DNA of 64,000 bases, from positions 496,001 through 560,000 of the forward strand of contig JAFISE010000002.1 of the NCBI GenBank assembly GCA_022560025.1, written 5' to 3'. A program made the translations under genes and the position numbers. Of the stretch, positions 44,108-56,912 are shown in pieces. The stretch comes from Stagonosporopsis chrysanthemi. Taxonomy: Eukaryota > Ascomycota > Dothideomycetes > Pleosporales > Didymellaceae. Positions within the stretch are counted from its first letter, which is position 1. Every line of letters starts with the position of its first letter. Under the pieces are notes generated by a model. The model did no database searches. It worked only from the letters and a program-made list of their open reading frames with translations, and was not told the DNA's origin.

Positions 44108-45977
44108 ATGTCTGACCCTCTGTTCTCTGCTGCTGGTGCCCATTCCAACGATGCCCTGGACCGCCTCGCTGCAGCTGCACCTCTCTCTCCTGCCATTCCC
44201 GCAACACCGGATGAAGGCACGGGCGCTTCTTTCCCCGGAGCTCGAGGACGTGCCGATGTACCCATAGACGAAGACTGCCGTTCTTTTTTCGACGCATCTG
44301 TTCCACAGCCCTTCCCTGCACCTCCCGTCCCATCCCAGCCATTACCAACCCCAGTTCTGGACACCCAACCTCACTTGGACCTGAGTTTTGCTGGAACCTT
44401 CTTGCCGACTGATGCGTCACTGCCCTCGCCCACGCTGCCCAGGACAGCACCGAATTTCCGTCTGCCCTCATTCGACGTCCTAGGTATCGCCGCGCCCCAC
44501 CCTGACCGTATCCCGCTTCACTCCCCACTTTCCTTTTCTTCCCTCGGTGCCGGACCTCTATCGAAACCAGAGGATCCTCTCCATGCGCTCAGCCCACCGT
44601 TGGAGTTTCGCCGTCAAGCCGACCAAGCTGCCAATCCTCCTGCCGTCAGCCCCAAAGCCAGCAGGAAGCAGCTGGAACACGACATTTCGACCTTCACACC
44701 TCCGTCGGACCTGGGGACGTTCAATTGGGGATCGCTCGTGAGAGTGAAGACGGCCGGCGCAGGTTCTCCACCAAGCTCGGAGCCTGGAGTATCGCCAAAT
44801 CTTACTCTGACGGAAAGTGCGACGGCGCCAGGACAAGCTCCGATCGTCGTGCCGACCTACGCGGACGAGATAAGCGAGGCGGTTAGGATGGCATTCTGGA
44901 TTCAGAATGTCAAGAACATCCTCAGTGAGATCTGTACTTCGTGATTGGTGTCGCTTAGTTTTGCTGACTTGTCTAGCCACCGAGTCGGAGACGCTGGAAC
45001 TCGCTCAAGTAAGAGTACTCTCGCATGCTCTCCCCTGTCCCTCACTCACAGGCCACCTGTTCGGCCAAGTCATCGCAGCAGTGCATGACAGGACCAATTC
45101 GCAAACATCGTGGATCAACGTCTTCCATGCCGTCCCCGGTCGATTCACGCTCTCCGACCTGCCCAAATCGCCGCCGTCAACCCCCGGGCCTGTCGTAGGA
45201 GGAGATGAGTACTTCACCTCAAAAGTCTTCGATAGCGCTGTCGCGATTCCCGATTACCAGCTCGACTCGAAACTCTTACCTCCATCTCCGCAGCCAGTCG
45301 TGCCCCCCGGCAGCATCAACATATCGATAGTCGAGCGCTATATACCACCTACTAATTACAACGAGTACGCTGAGATGTTTGCATTCAAAGGGCGGTCGTT
45401 ACTATACGATCGACTTGTGGAGCTGTCACCTGACAACGGCACACTCTTGTTCGTGTACCCAACGCGGACCGGTGGACGGACCTTCATGAAGAACTACCTA
45501 GGACCTATTCTCGATCCACTGCTTCGCACAGTAACGGTCATTCACGACTTGACGTCCGATCTGGGGAAGAACCTTGGCACCATGACTTCGATAGACTATC
45601 TTGACGAGTACAATCAATTAGCCGCGCATGTAGAGCAATTCTGCAAGAAACTCAACGGCGGCGACTCGAGCCGGAAGAGCATTAGCGAGCAACAAGTGAC
45701 CTACGAAGTCATCCAGGCTTCGAAAGAAGAGATGATTCTCGAACGGTCTGCCTGGGCAGACGACTGGTGGATCAAGCAAGAGAAGCCCCGCGTGCGCGAG
45801 GTTGTAACGAAGTACTTTCGGAAAGCGGCTCGTCTACCCACTAACACTGAGATGACGAGCGCGCATCTGATCGAAGAAGTCCTCGGCGGCGTTTCGAAAC
45901 GCGAGTACCTCGGCGGCGGCCCAAAGAAGGGTGTAGAAATCGGCGTCTTCATCATCAAAAAGACACGGTCCGCGTAG
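44108..45977 (+). CDS. Unrecognised protein with disordered N-terminal half and ordered C-terminal domain
   Basis: Modelled exons are 44108-44924 and 44977-45977, encoding 605 residues; the intron (52 bp, CAGTGAGA donor, CTGAC branch, TCTAG acceptor) is in phase. The first 220 residues are Pro/Ser/Ala-rich and disordered. The C-terminal half looks globular and conserved: SWINVFHAVPGRFTLSDLP, DEYFTSKVFDSAVAIPDY, ERYIPPTNYNEYAEMF, LLFVYPTRTGGRTFMKNYLG and a helical end. The stretch GTLLFVYPTRTGG could be a strand-loop of a nucleotide- or SAM-binding fold, but I cannot name the family. A 43-bp segment in exon 2 (45010-45052, GTAAGA...CACAG) looks like an intron, yet removing it breaks the frame, so I keep it. 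Codon use is that of a real gene. Confidence 0.7.
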
Positions 45978-46632
45978 ACTGCGGACCTGATTCACCCGAG
46001 AGGCCACGAAATCTTAAGCAGTAACATAAGTAGTTCACTAGTCAGCGTCGCGGAAGAGCGTGGCAGCTGTTTTCCGTAGGAGAGATGGAAATGAGGATGG
46101 AACCCTGGTGCAGACGCAGTTGGGGATGCAGTTGTGGTTACGGTGGCACGACGTTATGTGTCGATACGATCTTGTGCATGGTTAAAAGCTACTGAGCGAT
46201 ACCCTTGTTCGCATTGCATTGCATGGCGTGGCGTTTTATGACATTTTGGGTCAGCATTAGGATTGGTATAGGCATCGTTCGCAACAAATGAGGAATTCTT
46301 AATATAATCTGTCACTTCAACGCCTGCTTTCGCCATGCCATTTGAGTTCAGCCTCGCATCTCAGTCATGTGGAGGAAGTGGTAACCGCATTCTGGAGAAC
46401 GTGAAGTGAATTCATCTCGTGAAAGGTAAGCTGTCAATGCGGCGAACCGCTTGCTCGTCAAAAGGCCATACAGTCGTACTAATACAGATATCCACCCAAA
46501 TACACATGCTCGGCCCACGCTCCCAAAGGAAAATGCCAATACGCCAAACGCCTTTCCGTGCAATGAAGACCACCAACCAGCCCAGTATTGCCCCCCAAAC
46601 GCCGTGCCCCAAAAGGTAAATTGCTCAACACC
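45978..46632. other. Convergent spacer
   Basis: A 655-bp convergent interval between the unrecognised gene and the giant acidic protein gene. No coding frame is supported. Confidence 0.5.
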
Positions 46633-49600
46633 TCACGACTTCTTCAAAAGTCCCCCTAATAACCCCTTCAACCCCCCCTCCCCACTCCTCTTCTTCTCCC
46701 TCTCCTTGTCCGTCCGGACTCTCGTCTCCGTACCCCTCCTATCCGTCTCACTCCGCCTTGCCCTCGGCCTCTCATCTCCATACGCCTTGGCACGCGTGCG
46801 CTCGCTCTGCACACGGCGGCTGACGGGGCGGCTGCCGTTGTCTGAGCCGGGCGCGACGCGGCGATTGCGGTTGGGACGCTCGTCGAGGATGGAGACGCGG
46901 CGCGTGCGGGCGGGTTCGGCGCGCTCACGGGCATCGCGTGGGTCGCGGCGGTCGCGGCGCTCAGAGCTAGAGTTGATGCCTAGGACGATGCCGCCGTCGT
47001 CGGTGTCGATGACCATGGCTGTTGGGTCGGTGTCTATGTCCATGGGCAGCGGGTCCGGGTCGGAGTCGTAGTCGGGGCCTAGTCTGCGCCGCCGCTCGAC
47101 TTCCAGGGTTGCTGTTTCTATGGTGGCGACGGACTTGGGGGGAGTAGGAGGGGCGTGGACGGGGGCTGGGGAAAGGAGAGGAACGCCGCCGTCACGGGCA
47201 ACGGACAACTCTTGCTCGTAGGCGCGGGCGGCTCGTCGCTCTTCCTTACGGCGGTAGTACTCTGCTTCATCTTCGGCTGTGGCGAAGCGGTGATGGTTGT
47301 GCGAGTGGCGGCGGCTGCGGTAGGGGCGATCGCTCCGCTCGCGGCTCTCATTTGAAGAGTGGTTGCTGCTAGATTGGCGCTCTCTTTCTCTTCGCAAGCT
47401 GGTGGGAGTATCGATGACATCGGTTGTGTCAGCTCGCGGATGAGAGCGGGGTGTGGTGAGCTTCGAGGGAGGCGTCGCAGATTCGGTCTTGGAGCGGCCG
47501 AATAGCCCACCCAGGAAGCTGCCGCGCCTAGGTGTAGCTGGAGGAGGCTCACGGGTACTCATGCGGCGACGAGGTGTAGAACGAGGGGGTCCGATAGTCT
47601 CCGGTGCAGGGCTGGCCGAATCCTCATCTTCTGCTACACGGCGTACGATGTCACGAGTTTCAACTTCCCTACGTCGCGGTCTTGCTGCCTCGAGCTTTTC
47701 CCTCTCTCTGTCAGCACGTCGTTGTCTCTTTGCTCGCTGAGCTTCCTCTTCCTCCCTCGCAGCCCGCTCTAGTCTCTCTTTCTCTAGACGTCTAGCATCT
47801 TTCTCTGCCTCATGCCGCTGTCGTCTTAGTTCATGTCGGATCCGCCGTGCCTCTTCGTTCAGAGCTATCTTATCTGCTTCTTGTTGCCTAATCCGCTCTC
47901 TTTCCGCATGCTTAGCAGCTTGACGTTGCTTCTCTACTTCCAATCGCGCTGCTCGACGTTGTTCCTCTTCGGCTGCTTTGCGTTGCTCGCGGCGCTGCTT
48001 TCGCTGGGCTTCCTCCCCTTGACCTCTCGCATTTGCCTCCATTTCCGCAAGTTTCGCTGCACGACGTTGCTCACGACGCTTCTGTCGTTGCACCTCTTCC
48101 TCTTGATGGAGCCTCTCAGCTTCTTCCGCAGCCAATCGCTCTTTTTCCGCACGGCGTATTTCACGACGCTTCCTTCGCTCCGCATCCTCATCTACCACCG
48201 GCTCGGCAGCGCGTCGCTTGCTTTGCCTGTCATCGGTCCTGCTCTCTCTTCGAGGACGCTCAGATGTGTATTCAGGATACGCAGGCTCACGGCTCTCCCG
48301 ACGACGATGAGATCGTAGGTCAGGGTAAGCAGGTTCCCTGGTCGGACTGATCCTTGTTTCTGCTTCTCGTACTTTTGCTCTGCTTCGAGGAAGGTCACGA
48401 TCGGTAGTGCTATCGCGGCGCCTGCTCTTGGGTGACGCCGAGACTGTTGGAGTATCTGGCAAAACGACGGGGGGGAGGACCGGCTTCTCTTTGGTATCTG
48501 CATCGCTCTCACGTCTACGATGAGAATGGTGTTTATCGCGACGTGTATGGGAATGGCGTCGAAGGTGCTTGTCTCGGGGCGACTCGGCTGCCGGAACAGC
48601 GAAGTCTCGTGTCCTCGGAGTTGAGTCAAAGACTACTTCAGCTGCAGCTGGAGGTTCCGTAGGACCAATATCGACTGGTGACACAGGCTCTACGACCTCA
48701 AATACGTCTATGGCTCTGTCGACAGGTGCTGGTGGGATGTCCTCGTTGATGTCTTCGGTAGGAGCAGGTGCCTCCGGGATAGACACTTCGATCGGCGATA
48801 CTTCATCCTGCGGCGGAGCTGGCGAAGCTGCTTCAGTGATGACTTCCGGCGGCGGTACCTCCAGAACAACGTGAGCATCGGGCAATACAACATCTTCAGT
48901 GGGAGGCTCCACAGTAAGCGGCTGTTCGACCGAAACAGGTTCTTCTACGGCATTGAGCTCTTCAGGAGGAACCGCTAGGGACGCCGCGCTTTCTGGGGCC
49001 GCTTCTATCGGAGCAGGTTCTGCAGGCGCAGCTTGAACTGAATCGTCTTCTAACCCTGCCGGAGGAACAGAGTCAGCCACCTCTGGCGCACTCACGACTT
49101 CAATTGTGGTGAGCTCAGGCTCGATAGGTGCAAATTCGATGGACACTGTCTCTACGGCTGCTGTATCGGTGGGAGCAGTCTTGACTGGTGTAGTCTCGAT
49201 AGTTTCCATCTCAATGGGTGCAATCTCAACGACACTCCTTGCTGGCTCAACAACATCGTCAGGAACCTCAACCTCGACGGCAGGTTCGACAGACGTGAAT
49301 TCCTCAGGAGCATCATCGGGTGCAGGCGCTACCGTGACAGGCTCTTCAACAGCCAATTCCGGTGCTGTGACATCTGCAGGTGAATCGTCGGTTTCTTCAG
49401 CTTCGAAAAGATCAGGCTCAGAAGTTCCAGACTCAACTATCGCTGGTTCGGCCGCAACCGCTTCGATAGGAGCAATGTCGGCAGCCACTGACTCTGGTGC
49501 AGCTACCGACTCTGGTGCAGCCACTGTCTCTGGTACAGCTACTGGTTCTGGTGCTGCGAGCTGCTCCGAAGCGTCGCCATCAGCAGCAACATCTTCGGGT

Positions 49601-52600
49601 GTCGACTTGTCATCTGGCTCCGTGGGATCTGAAGCTGTAGCTGGGACTGCAGGCTCGGCAGGTGTATCATCAGTCTGAGCAGTCTCCGAGGCTGCTGGAT
49701 CAGACACGATAGATGATGCTTCCTCTGCATCTGCCTCTAGCTCCAGAGGCAGTTCTGACACGGCTTCAGGAGAGTCTGGGATTGATGTGTCCAACACCGC
49801 TTCCTCAGAGATGACTTCTTCGGCGAGTGACTCAGCTGCCGCGGTCTCATCGGGTGAAGGTTCAGCAGTGTCAATTGATACCGCGGATGTGGCGTCCGCA
49901 GCTGTCTCTATCTCTCGCACAGCTGGCTCTTCGTTCGTTTCCGTTGATGGCTCGACTTCATCGGATACCTCTGGTTGATCAAGGCTGACAGGCTCCTCTA
50001 TGACAGCTACAGGTTCTTCGATGGCGGCTGCAGCTGGTTCTGAGGGTTCTGGAAGCTCTGTGAGTATATCCTCCTTTGCCTCAGGCTCGATAGGAGCTTC
50101 TTCGAGGGCAACATCAGCTTCTCTCTCTTCTGCTACCGCTTCTGGAGCTTCAATTGCGCTATCCTCCACCACCGTAGCTTCAGTAGCAGGCTCAATTTCT
50201 ATACTGACAGGTGCGTCAGACTCGGTTGTTGACTCAGTCTCTACCTGCTTAGCTTCGGCGATGTCAGACTCGGTCTCAACAGCAGCAGTAGAGTCTTCCT
50301 GTTGCGTATGAGATTCAGGCTTCTCGGATGCTGCTTGCTCAGGCACTATCGTAGACTGTTGCTCTGTGTCTGCGGCTGGGACTGGTTCGTCTGCAGCAAG
50401 CTCATCAGTTTCAGTAAGAGGATCTGAACCTGTGCTGCTTTCATCAGCGCTGTCTACGAGTTGCTCTGCCAGATGATCGTCTTGAGGGCCCGAAGCTTCC
50501 TTAGCGACCTCATCTGCTGGCTCGGTTGGTTCTTGTGGCTCATCGAGCACAAGTGGGCTCTCCACGGGCTCCACCTCTGACGTTTCAGGGAGCTCCTCGG
50601 TCTTGGTCGCGCTCGTTTCGACCGGAGAAGGTAGGTCTTGAATTTCAACCGGAGACAGTTCGGGGCCAGTGTCTGCTTCACCGGTCTGATGTTGCTCTCC
50701 AACATCGAGAGCATCTGGTGCTTCAGTTTCTGACACTGAGGGTTCAGCTTCAACCTCATCTAGTGCAGAAGTGGAACTACCTGGTGCCTCAACATCTGTC
50801 GGTGTTTCTGTTATCATAGACGCCTCCGCTTGAAGAGCTTCTGCGTTTGTGGTAGGCGCGGTCTCAGCAACATCGTCAGCAGATAGTTGATCTTCCGTCT
50901 CTTGGGCTGGGGCTGAAGCTGAAGCTGGCTCTGGTACTGCATCTTCCTCCACAGACTTCGCTCTTTCAACGACTGGCTCAGTCACATGATCAGAAATCGT
51001 AACCTCGTTTTCGCTAGCCGCCGCTTCAGTCGAGATCGTTGGAGATGTAGCTGCAGAATCTACTACATCCTCAGAATTGGTCGACTCTGAAGACCCAATA
51101 GATGTCAAACTTGGTTCATCGCTATGCTGGTCTGAATCTTCGTGGCCAGGAGGTGTGGGCTCCACGGTCTGTTCACCGGCACTCTCAGGAACAGCTGCCA
51201 CAGCTTCAGCGGGTGCCTCTTCGGTGTCATCAACTGCTGCTTTCGCTTCTGTTGCGTCGTCTTGTGCTTTGCCTGTTGATGTTGCCGCGACTACATCGGA
51301 GTTCTCTTCGGTCGTGGCAACGACGTCTGCCTCAGATTCGACAGTCTGCTCGGCCAGAGACTCAGCTTCTTGTGTCTCGGCTTTTGAAGGTTGTTCAAGG
51401 TTTTCATCAATCACAGTCTGAGTAGCAGACTCTGCCGAGTCTGCTGAATCTTGGGTGCCCAGAACATCTTCTGAAGAACCTGCTATAATCGCTTCTGGCG
51501 CTGTTGAATCCTTGGACTCATCCTGCTCGGCAGGCGGTGGCGACTCAACAAGCACAGTAGTATCTTCTATAGCAGATGTCTCTGGTTGGCACAAAGCCCG
51601 CAAAGCCGCGGCAATGAGAACAGGGTCCGCCGGCGCTTCAGGTTCAAGCATTGGTTCTGGCTCCTTTGGCTCTTCAGGCGCGTGAGTCTCTTCTGGATCT
51701 GTTGTCGATTCGACTCCTTCAGTTACATCTAGTACCGACTCTGCCACTGCACCCGTGACTAGATCCGAGCTAGCTTGTTTATCCTCTTGCACCAAATCGG
51801 GAAGTTCATGAACATCGTCGACTATGCTCGTTCCGGATCCCGATGCTTCAGACGACGCGGTAGTGATGACAGACGGCTTATCGATGTTATCAGAGATGGT
51901 GATATTACTGGCAATTTTTTCAAGAGGTTCACTAGAATCTCCAGCAACAGCCTTTTCGCCCGCGACCACGTCTGCGCACGGGCTAGCTGCGGGTTCAGCG
52001 TTGGCATTGTCATCGACCGCATCTTCGCTCTTGGGCTCGCCGCTGGTTGTATCATCTTCAACTGTGCTCGCAGCCTGTTCTGCTGCGGGTTCTACTGATA
52101 GATGTTCGCTATTGCTGGCGTCGATGCCTGATCCATCAGTAGAAGTGACATCTGTTTGCTCATCCGAGTCTGCAGCAGTCGTGGCGGTCTCAGATGCTTC
52201 GTCTTGAGTCTGCTGAAGAGTGTCCTCTATAGCGGCATCAGGTGCTGTTTCTTGAGGTGCTCTCAGTGGTTCGGTGTCCGTTTCTTTTGGTTCCACATGC
52301 TTGGGTGTGTCACCAGCTGCTTGAACGTCCTCGTTAGGAGATTCCGATGGCTCTCCTGCGGGCATATCTATATTGAGTTAGCCGCAGCCTTGCGACGTTG
52401 AGTTTGCGCAGCGCGCGCTTAGTCACATCGCAGGTAGTTGTTAGAAATGAAGTTGGAATAAATGGAGACTCAGCCACAACACTAGTAGCGAGAGCATCAA
52501 CACGACCATTGTTCTTGGTGGAACCACGTATGTCGCGATGTCCGGCTGATTACGGATTACGCGCATGCATGGCAGCCCAAGATTGGACAAACGATGTGTT

Positions 52601-55600
52601 TGCACGTGGTGATAAGCCGGCTGAGTGGTGTTGTGCACGCGCTGTGCGGAGCGACCAATGGGAAAGCTCCAGCGCACTGCGGTGGGGATATGCACGCTCC
52701 ATGACATGCCTTTCGCTATGCACTCAAACGAATCGAGGCGAGACAGAAGTGGTGAGAGCAACCGCATCAAAGAAAATGGGGGAGATTGAAACTTCTCGTA
52801 AAAGACTTACCGGTGGCTGGCGCAGTAATCTCTGTTGGTTTTGCTGGCTGGTCGTCCTCCATAAGGACCCCCACATCGTCCTGCTTAATGGGGTCGGAAG
52901 ACATCGCCTCATGTATAGTAGGCCCAGAAGAATCAACCTGGGTATCAGAAGTCTCGGGTGGCTCGTCTGCATCGCTTGCATCCCACCCTTCACTCTCCTG
53001 ATCGCTGCTATGGTCACTGCCATTGTCAATATGCGGAGGGATTAGTGCTTTCGCGTGCTCCGCGGGTGTAGCTGAAGCTTCTGTAGCGTCTGTAGCAGTA
53101 AGAAGTGCTGAGTCGAGCTTTGAGGATGCAACGGAAGATGATTCGGTGCTCGAAGCTTCGTCAGGGAGCAACGATGTAGTAGAAACGATGGTTTCTTGCT
53201 CTTCGAGTTGGCCATTGACTTCGCCCATACTTGGAGGCTCCTCTACATCCCCAACACTAACATCGGGAAGTGCATCTTCAGTCGGGGTGTCCGGAGCCGC
53301 AGCCTCGCTAGTCGAGGCTGATTCGATGACGTCAGTGCTGGCAGTTGCCGGCTTTGCTCCTTCGCTCGCTGCCGCAGTATTCTCTGTATTTTCAGACTCT
53401 GCAGGAGAGTTCTCGGGACCGTTATCAGCCGCTGGCAGAAGCATCTCAATCGCTTTGTCGTCTGCAGAGGCTACTCCGTCAGGGATTGATGCCTCGAGCT
53501 GACTGTTTTCAACGGTAGTCGCCTCGCTCTCGATGAAGCTGACATCGGTGCTCTCGGAAGCTGTTGGATTGTCGCTGCCTTCACCTCCCGTCTCACCTTC
53601 ACCTTCTACCAACGGAGGATCCATGGTTGCTTTAATGTCAACGTTGGCAGTAGTATCGATGACAACCTCATCGTCCGCAAGCTGCGGGGCGACGGCTTCT
53701 GTCTCCCCTTCGTTGATCTCTGACGTTTCGGACCTGGTAGGATCGTCACTTGGGTCTCCTTGTTCAATCTCCGGCACCTCTGCTTCATTACTTGGGGACT
53801 GCTCGACTTCAACGTTGCTTGCTGTGGGATCTCTGAAAGACTCGTCATCTGCGATTGCTGCTTTGGCGGCAGAAGAATCCCCTGAAGTTGGATCAGCTGT
53901 CACTGGCATAGGCTCTTCTTGAGTAGTGCTTTCCTCAGATGAGGACACCTCGACTATGTCATTTGTGACTTCGACTGTGGGTGTGCTTTCTGCAGCAAGT
54001 GCCGCCTTAAGTTCGGGCGCTGCTTCGACTTCAGACACTGCTTCAATTCCCGGCACTGTTTCGACTTTGGGCGCTGATTCAACTTCAGGTGCTGTTTCTA
54101 CTTCAGGCACTGCTTCAACTTCAGGCGCTGACTCGACTTCAGGTGCCAACTCAACGTTAGGCACTGCTTCAACGTTGGGCGCAGTATCAACTCCAGGCGC
54201 GGTATCAACTTTAGGTGCGGTATCGACTTCAGGCGCAGGATCGACTTCAGGCGCGGTATCAACTGCCGTCTCTACTGGCGCTGCCTCTTCGCTTGCGACT
54301 GGCTCTTCAATCGAATTCGTCTCTACAGGCAACGTTGTCTCTGTAACCGGAGCTGTCCCTTCGTTTGAGAGTACCTCTTCGGGCACAGGTACTACTTCTG
54401 TAGCAGACGGCTCTTCAGAGGTTGGTTCCTTTGCAGAAACTGCCTCTTCGGTCACTTCAATAGAAGGCGACTCCTCAACTGCAGGTAGCTCTTCAACCAA
54501 GGTCGATTCTGCACTTGAAGTTGAATCTGCAGGCGGAGTTACCGCTTCTGTTGGATCCGATCCTTGGGCCGGTTCCTTGACTGAAGGGGGCTCTTCTACT
54601 GCAGTCGTGCTGTCAGAGGCGGGCACCTCGGGATCGTTGTCTGCAGACTCGGCTGCAACAGCAGCTGCCTCCTCTGCTGCAGCTGGCACTTCGGTCACAG
54701 CTGGCACTTCGGTCACAGCTGGCACTTCAGTCGTTGCTGGCCCTTCGGTAGTAGCTGACTCTTCGTTTGTAGCTGGTTCTTCAATTGCCGCTGGTTCTTC
54801 CGATGCAGGCAGTTCTTCTGTTGCGGGTGCTTCTTCCATTACGGGCAATTCTTCTGTTGCAAGTGGGTTTTCTGCTGCAGCTGGTTCTTCTGCTACGGCC
54901 GCTTCTTCTACTGCAACTTCATCTTCGGTTACGAGCGGTCCTTCTGTTGCAAGCGGTTCATCTGTGGCAGGCGATTCATCTGTGGCAGGCGATTCATCTG
55001 TGGCAAGCGGTCCTTCTGTGGCAGGCGATTCATCTGTGGCAGGCGATTCATTTGTGGCAGGCGATTCATCTGTGGCAGGCGATTCTTCTGTGGCAGGCGA
55101 TTCATCTGTGGCAGGCGATTCATCTGTGGCAAGCGGTCCTTCTGTGGCAGGCGGTCCTTCTGTTGCGGGTGCCTCTGCACCTGTGTCTGCAGGTGTAGAT
55201 TCGACTGCAGGCGTCTCATCTACGACAATCGGCTCTTCTACCGAAGATGTCTCATGTACTACTGGCGGCTCTTCTGCTACAGATGACTCCTCCGTTGTAG
55301 GTGCTGCCTCATCTGCGGTCGGTTCTTCGGTCGCTGTCTCCACGGCGGGTACCGGCCCCTCCTCCGCAGTCGGCTCAACAGGTGCTGCGTTCTCTGCTGC
55401 CGGTTCTCCTGGGTCGTCGTTTTGCGCTTCAGCTTCCTGCTTCGTGTCTGCCTCTGTTGTACTTGGAGCAGGGGCTTTGTCTCCCACATTCATGGCAGCA
55501 TCAGCTGAAGGCTGTGCGTCTGTCGCGGTCGGCTCATCAGCGACCTCCCTGGAGGTGTTCGCGTCTGCAACAGGCTTGTCCTCGGCAATCGATGCTGAAT

Positions 55601-56912
55601 CATTCGTGGCTTCGGCAGAGCTTTCTGAGGGCGCTTCCAAAGACTCTGTTGTAACGCTGCTTACAGCGACCTGCGAGCCTGCATCGTCTTCCACCCCAAC
55701 CAACGTCTCATCAGCGTGTGTGTCTGCTTTGTTGACAGCTGCTTTCTTGTCCTTCTTGTCGCTCTTCTTGCGTTTCCGCTCCTCGGCTTTGTTGAGCTTC
55801 TTCTTGGAAGAGCCAGAGTGCTCTTCCTTGGACGGTGCATGCTTTTCGTCCTTCGATACCGATGATATAGACAGAAATGAGCCACGGCGTTCCTTCTTCT
55901 TCGTCTTATCGTGCTTCTTTTCTTCTTTCGGTGAAGTCGGTGGTGAGGGCGGCGGCGGATCCCTGATACGAATGAAAGCGCTAGGCTTGCCCTTTCCGAT
56001 GACCTTTAGTTTCTTTTTCTTTCCGTTGCTGGGCGAGTCTGGATCTTTCGTGTCAGAAGCAAAATGTACGCTCTTCTCCTCATGGGGCTTAGGGGACTTT
56101 GGGGGCTCTTGAGCTGCCTGCTCTGACTCACCACTCTTCTCACCATCAAGAATAACGGAAATTGGCGCAGCGTCCTCTGGCGGTGCCGGCGGCGGAGGTG
56201 GTGGTGGTGGCACTGGTTCACTTTCAGGGACTGGGTCAGCGGTAGCTGATTCGGCCTCTGCAGGCTGCTCAACGACATCCGTCACTGGCTGTCGATCAGG
56301 TTCTTCGGGTTTCGCATCCTCCTGTGGAATTGGTGCTTCTTCTGTAGATACTTCTTTAGCAGGTGTCTCCTCCAGAGCCGGTGCGGGCTCTGTCTCAGCG
56401 GGGACCTCTGCAGATTTTGATGGCTCATCCTTGACGTCGACAGCAGTATCTACAGGTTTGGGATCATCACTTGCTGGAGGAGCCTCGTCAGCCGGGGCGG
56501 CAGGGGCAGGTTCTGCCGGCGATGCTTCGGCTGGTGTCTGATCCACTGGTGCTGGTGCTGGCGGATCCTCCGTTCCCGGTGCTGGCGCATCTGTCGAAGA
56601 TGGTGGCTCTGGTGCCTCAGGTAGTGCACCCGACATGAGAGGCGCACCTCCATCGTCTACATCTCTGTTAAGGGAGGATCTGGGTCGGCAAGAGGTAATC
56701 GTACCGGATTCATCCTCTTCCTCACTCTCGCTGGCGCCGTAACTATAGCTGACAGCAGGATAACTAAACGCATAAGGTTGGGTAGGCGGCGTCAACCGCC
56801 TGACAGCCTGCTGTTGTGGGGTTGTAGAATAGTAGGCTTGTCCAGCTGTGCTGGTTCCCGTGTACGGGTTGATCCATGGCGAGTAGGATACTCTATACCC
56901 GGGCCCGGCCAT
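46633..56912 (-). CDS. Giant acidic, repeat-rich disordered protein
   Basis: Exon 1 is 56912-52811 and exon 2 is 52367-46633. The 443-bp intron has a GTAAGT donor, a GCTAAC branch and an ATATAG acceptor, and the join is exactly in phase, giving about 3,278 residues. The alternative is two separate genes of 1,381 and 1,910 codons. The N terminus (MAGPGYRVSYSPWINPY) is Tyr/Pro-rich. Then come some 2,600 residues dominated by Glu, Ala, Pro, Thr, Ser and Val, with two six-residue tandem repeats: (S)PATDE at about residues 571-660 and EVxxAP at about 880-970. A Lys-rich patch near residue 300-400 interrupts them. From about residue 2,640 the sequence becomes Arg-rich with a long charged coiled coil (RRAEKERLAAEEAERL, QRRAAKLAEMEANARG). 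It ends with a short conserved-looking GGLKGLLGGLLKKS. No catalytic domain is seen. A scaffold, tether or polymer-like role is possible; the layout recalls fungal involucrin-repeat/Leashin-type proteins, but I cannot confirm that. Confidence 0.75.
52368..52810 (-). other. Predicted 443-bp intron of the giant gene
   Basis: The donor CCACCG|GTAAGT lies at 52811/52810 and the acceptor AATATAG|AT at 52368/52367; GCTAACTCAATATAG provides a branch site nine bases from the acceptor. The intron is about eight times longer than the window's typical intron. If it is instead intergenic, it would be both a 3' and a 5' region for two adjacent same-strand genes. Confidence 0.6.
53995..54265. repeat. 18-bp-period coding repeat (EVxxAP)
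   Basis: Within exon 1 of the giant gene about fifteen diverged 18-bp units encode variants of EVDTAP, EVESAP and EVEAVP on the minus strand. Sequence divergence between units is higher than in the neighbouring PATDE array, so this array is older. Confidence 0.8.
54943..55158. repeat. 18-bp tandem array, 12 units (PATDE repeat)
   Basis: Twelve contiguous 18-bp units of TCTGTGGCAGGCGATTCA (plus strand) with few substitutions; on the minus strand they encode ESPATD and EGPLAT variants of the giant protein. The length is a multiple of three, so copy-number change keeps the frame. Seven of the units are perfect or nearly perfect, indicating recent expansion. Confidence 0.93.

Noticed and set aside
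45010..45052. A 43-bp intron in the unrecognised gene
   Set aside because: Splice ends fit, but removal shifts the frame away from the clearly coding downstream region, and no alternative upstream phase is supported by a good donor.
53926..56112. A 728-codon open frame on the plus strand, antisense to the giant protein gene
   Set aside because: It is Ser/Ala/Thr-only low-complexity sequence produced by reading the GAN/GCN-rich repeats backwards; the minus frame has varied domains, an intron with a branch site and an ATG in order.
46633..56912. Firm identification of the giant protein as Leashin (Woronin-body tether)
   Set aside because: Size and composition are compatible, but I see no diagnostic segment I can match with confidence.
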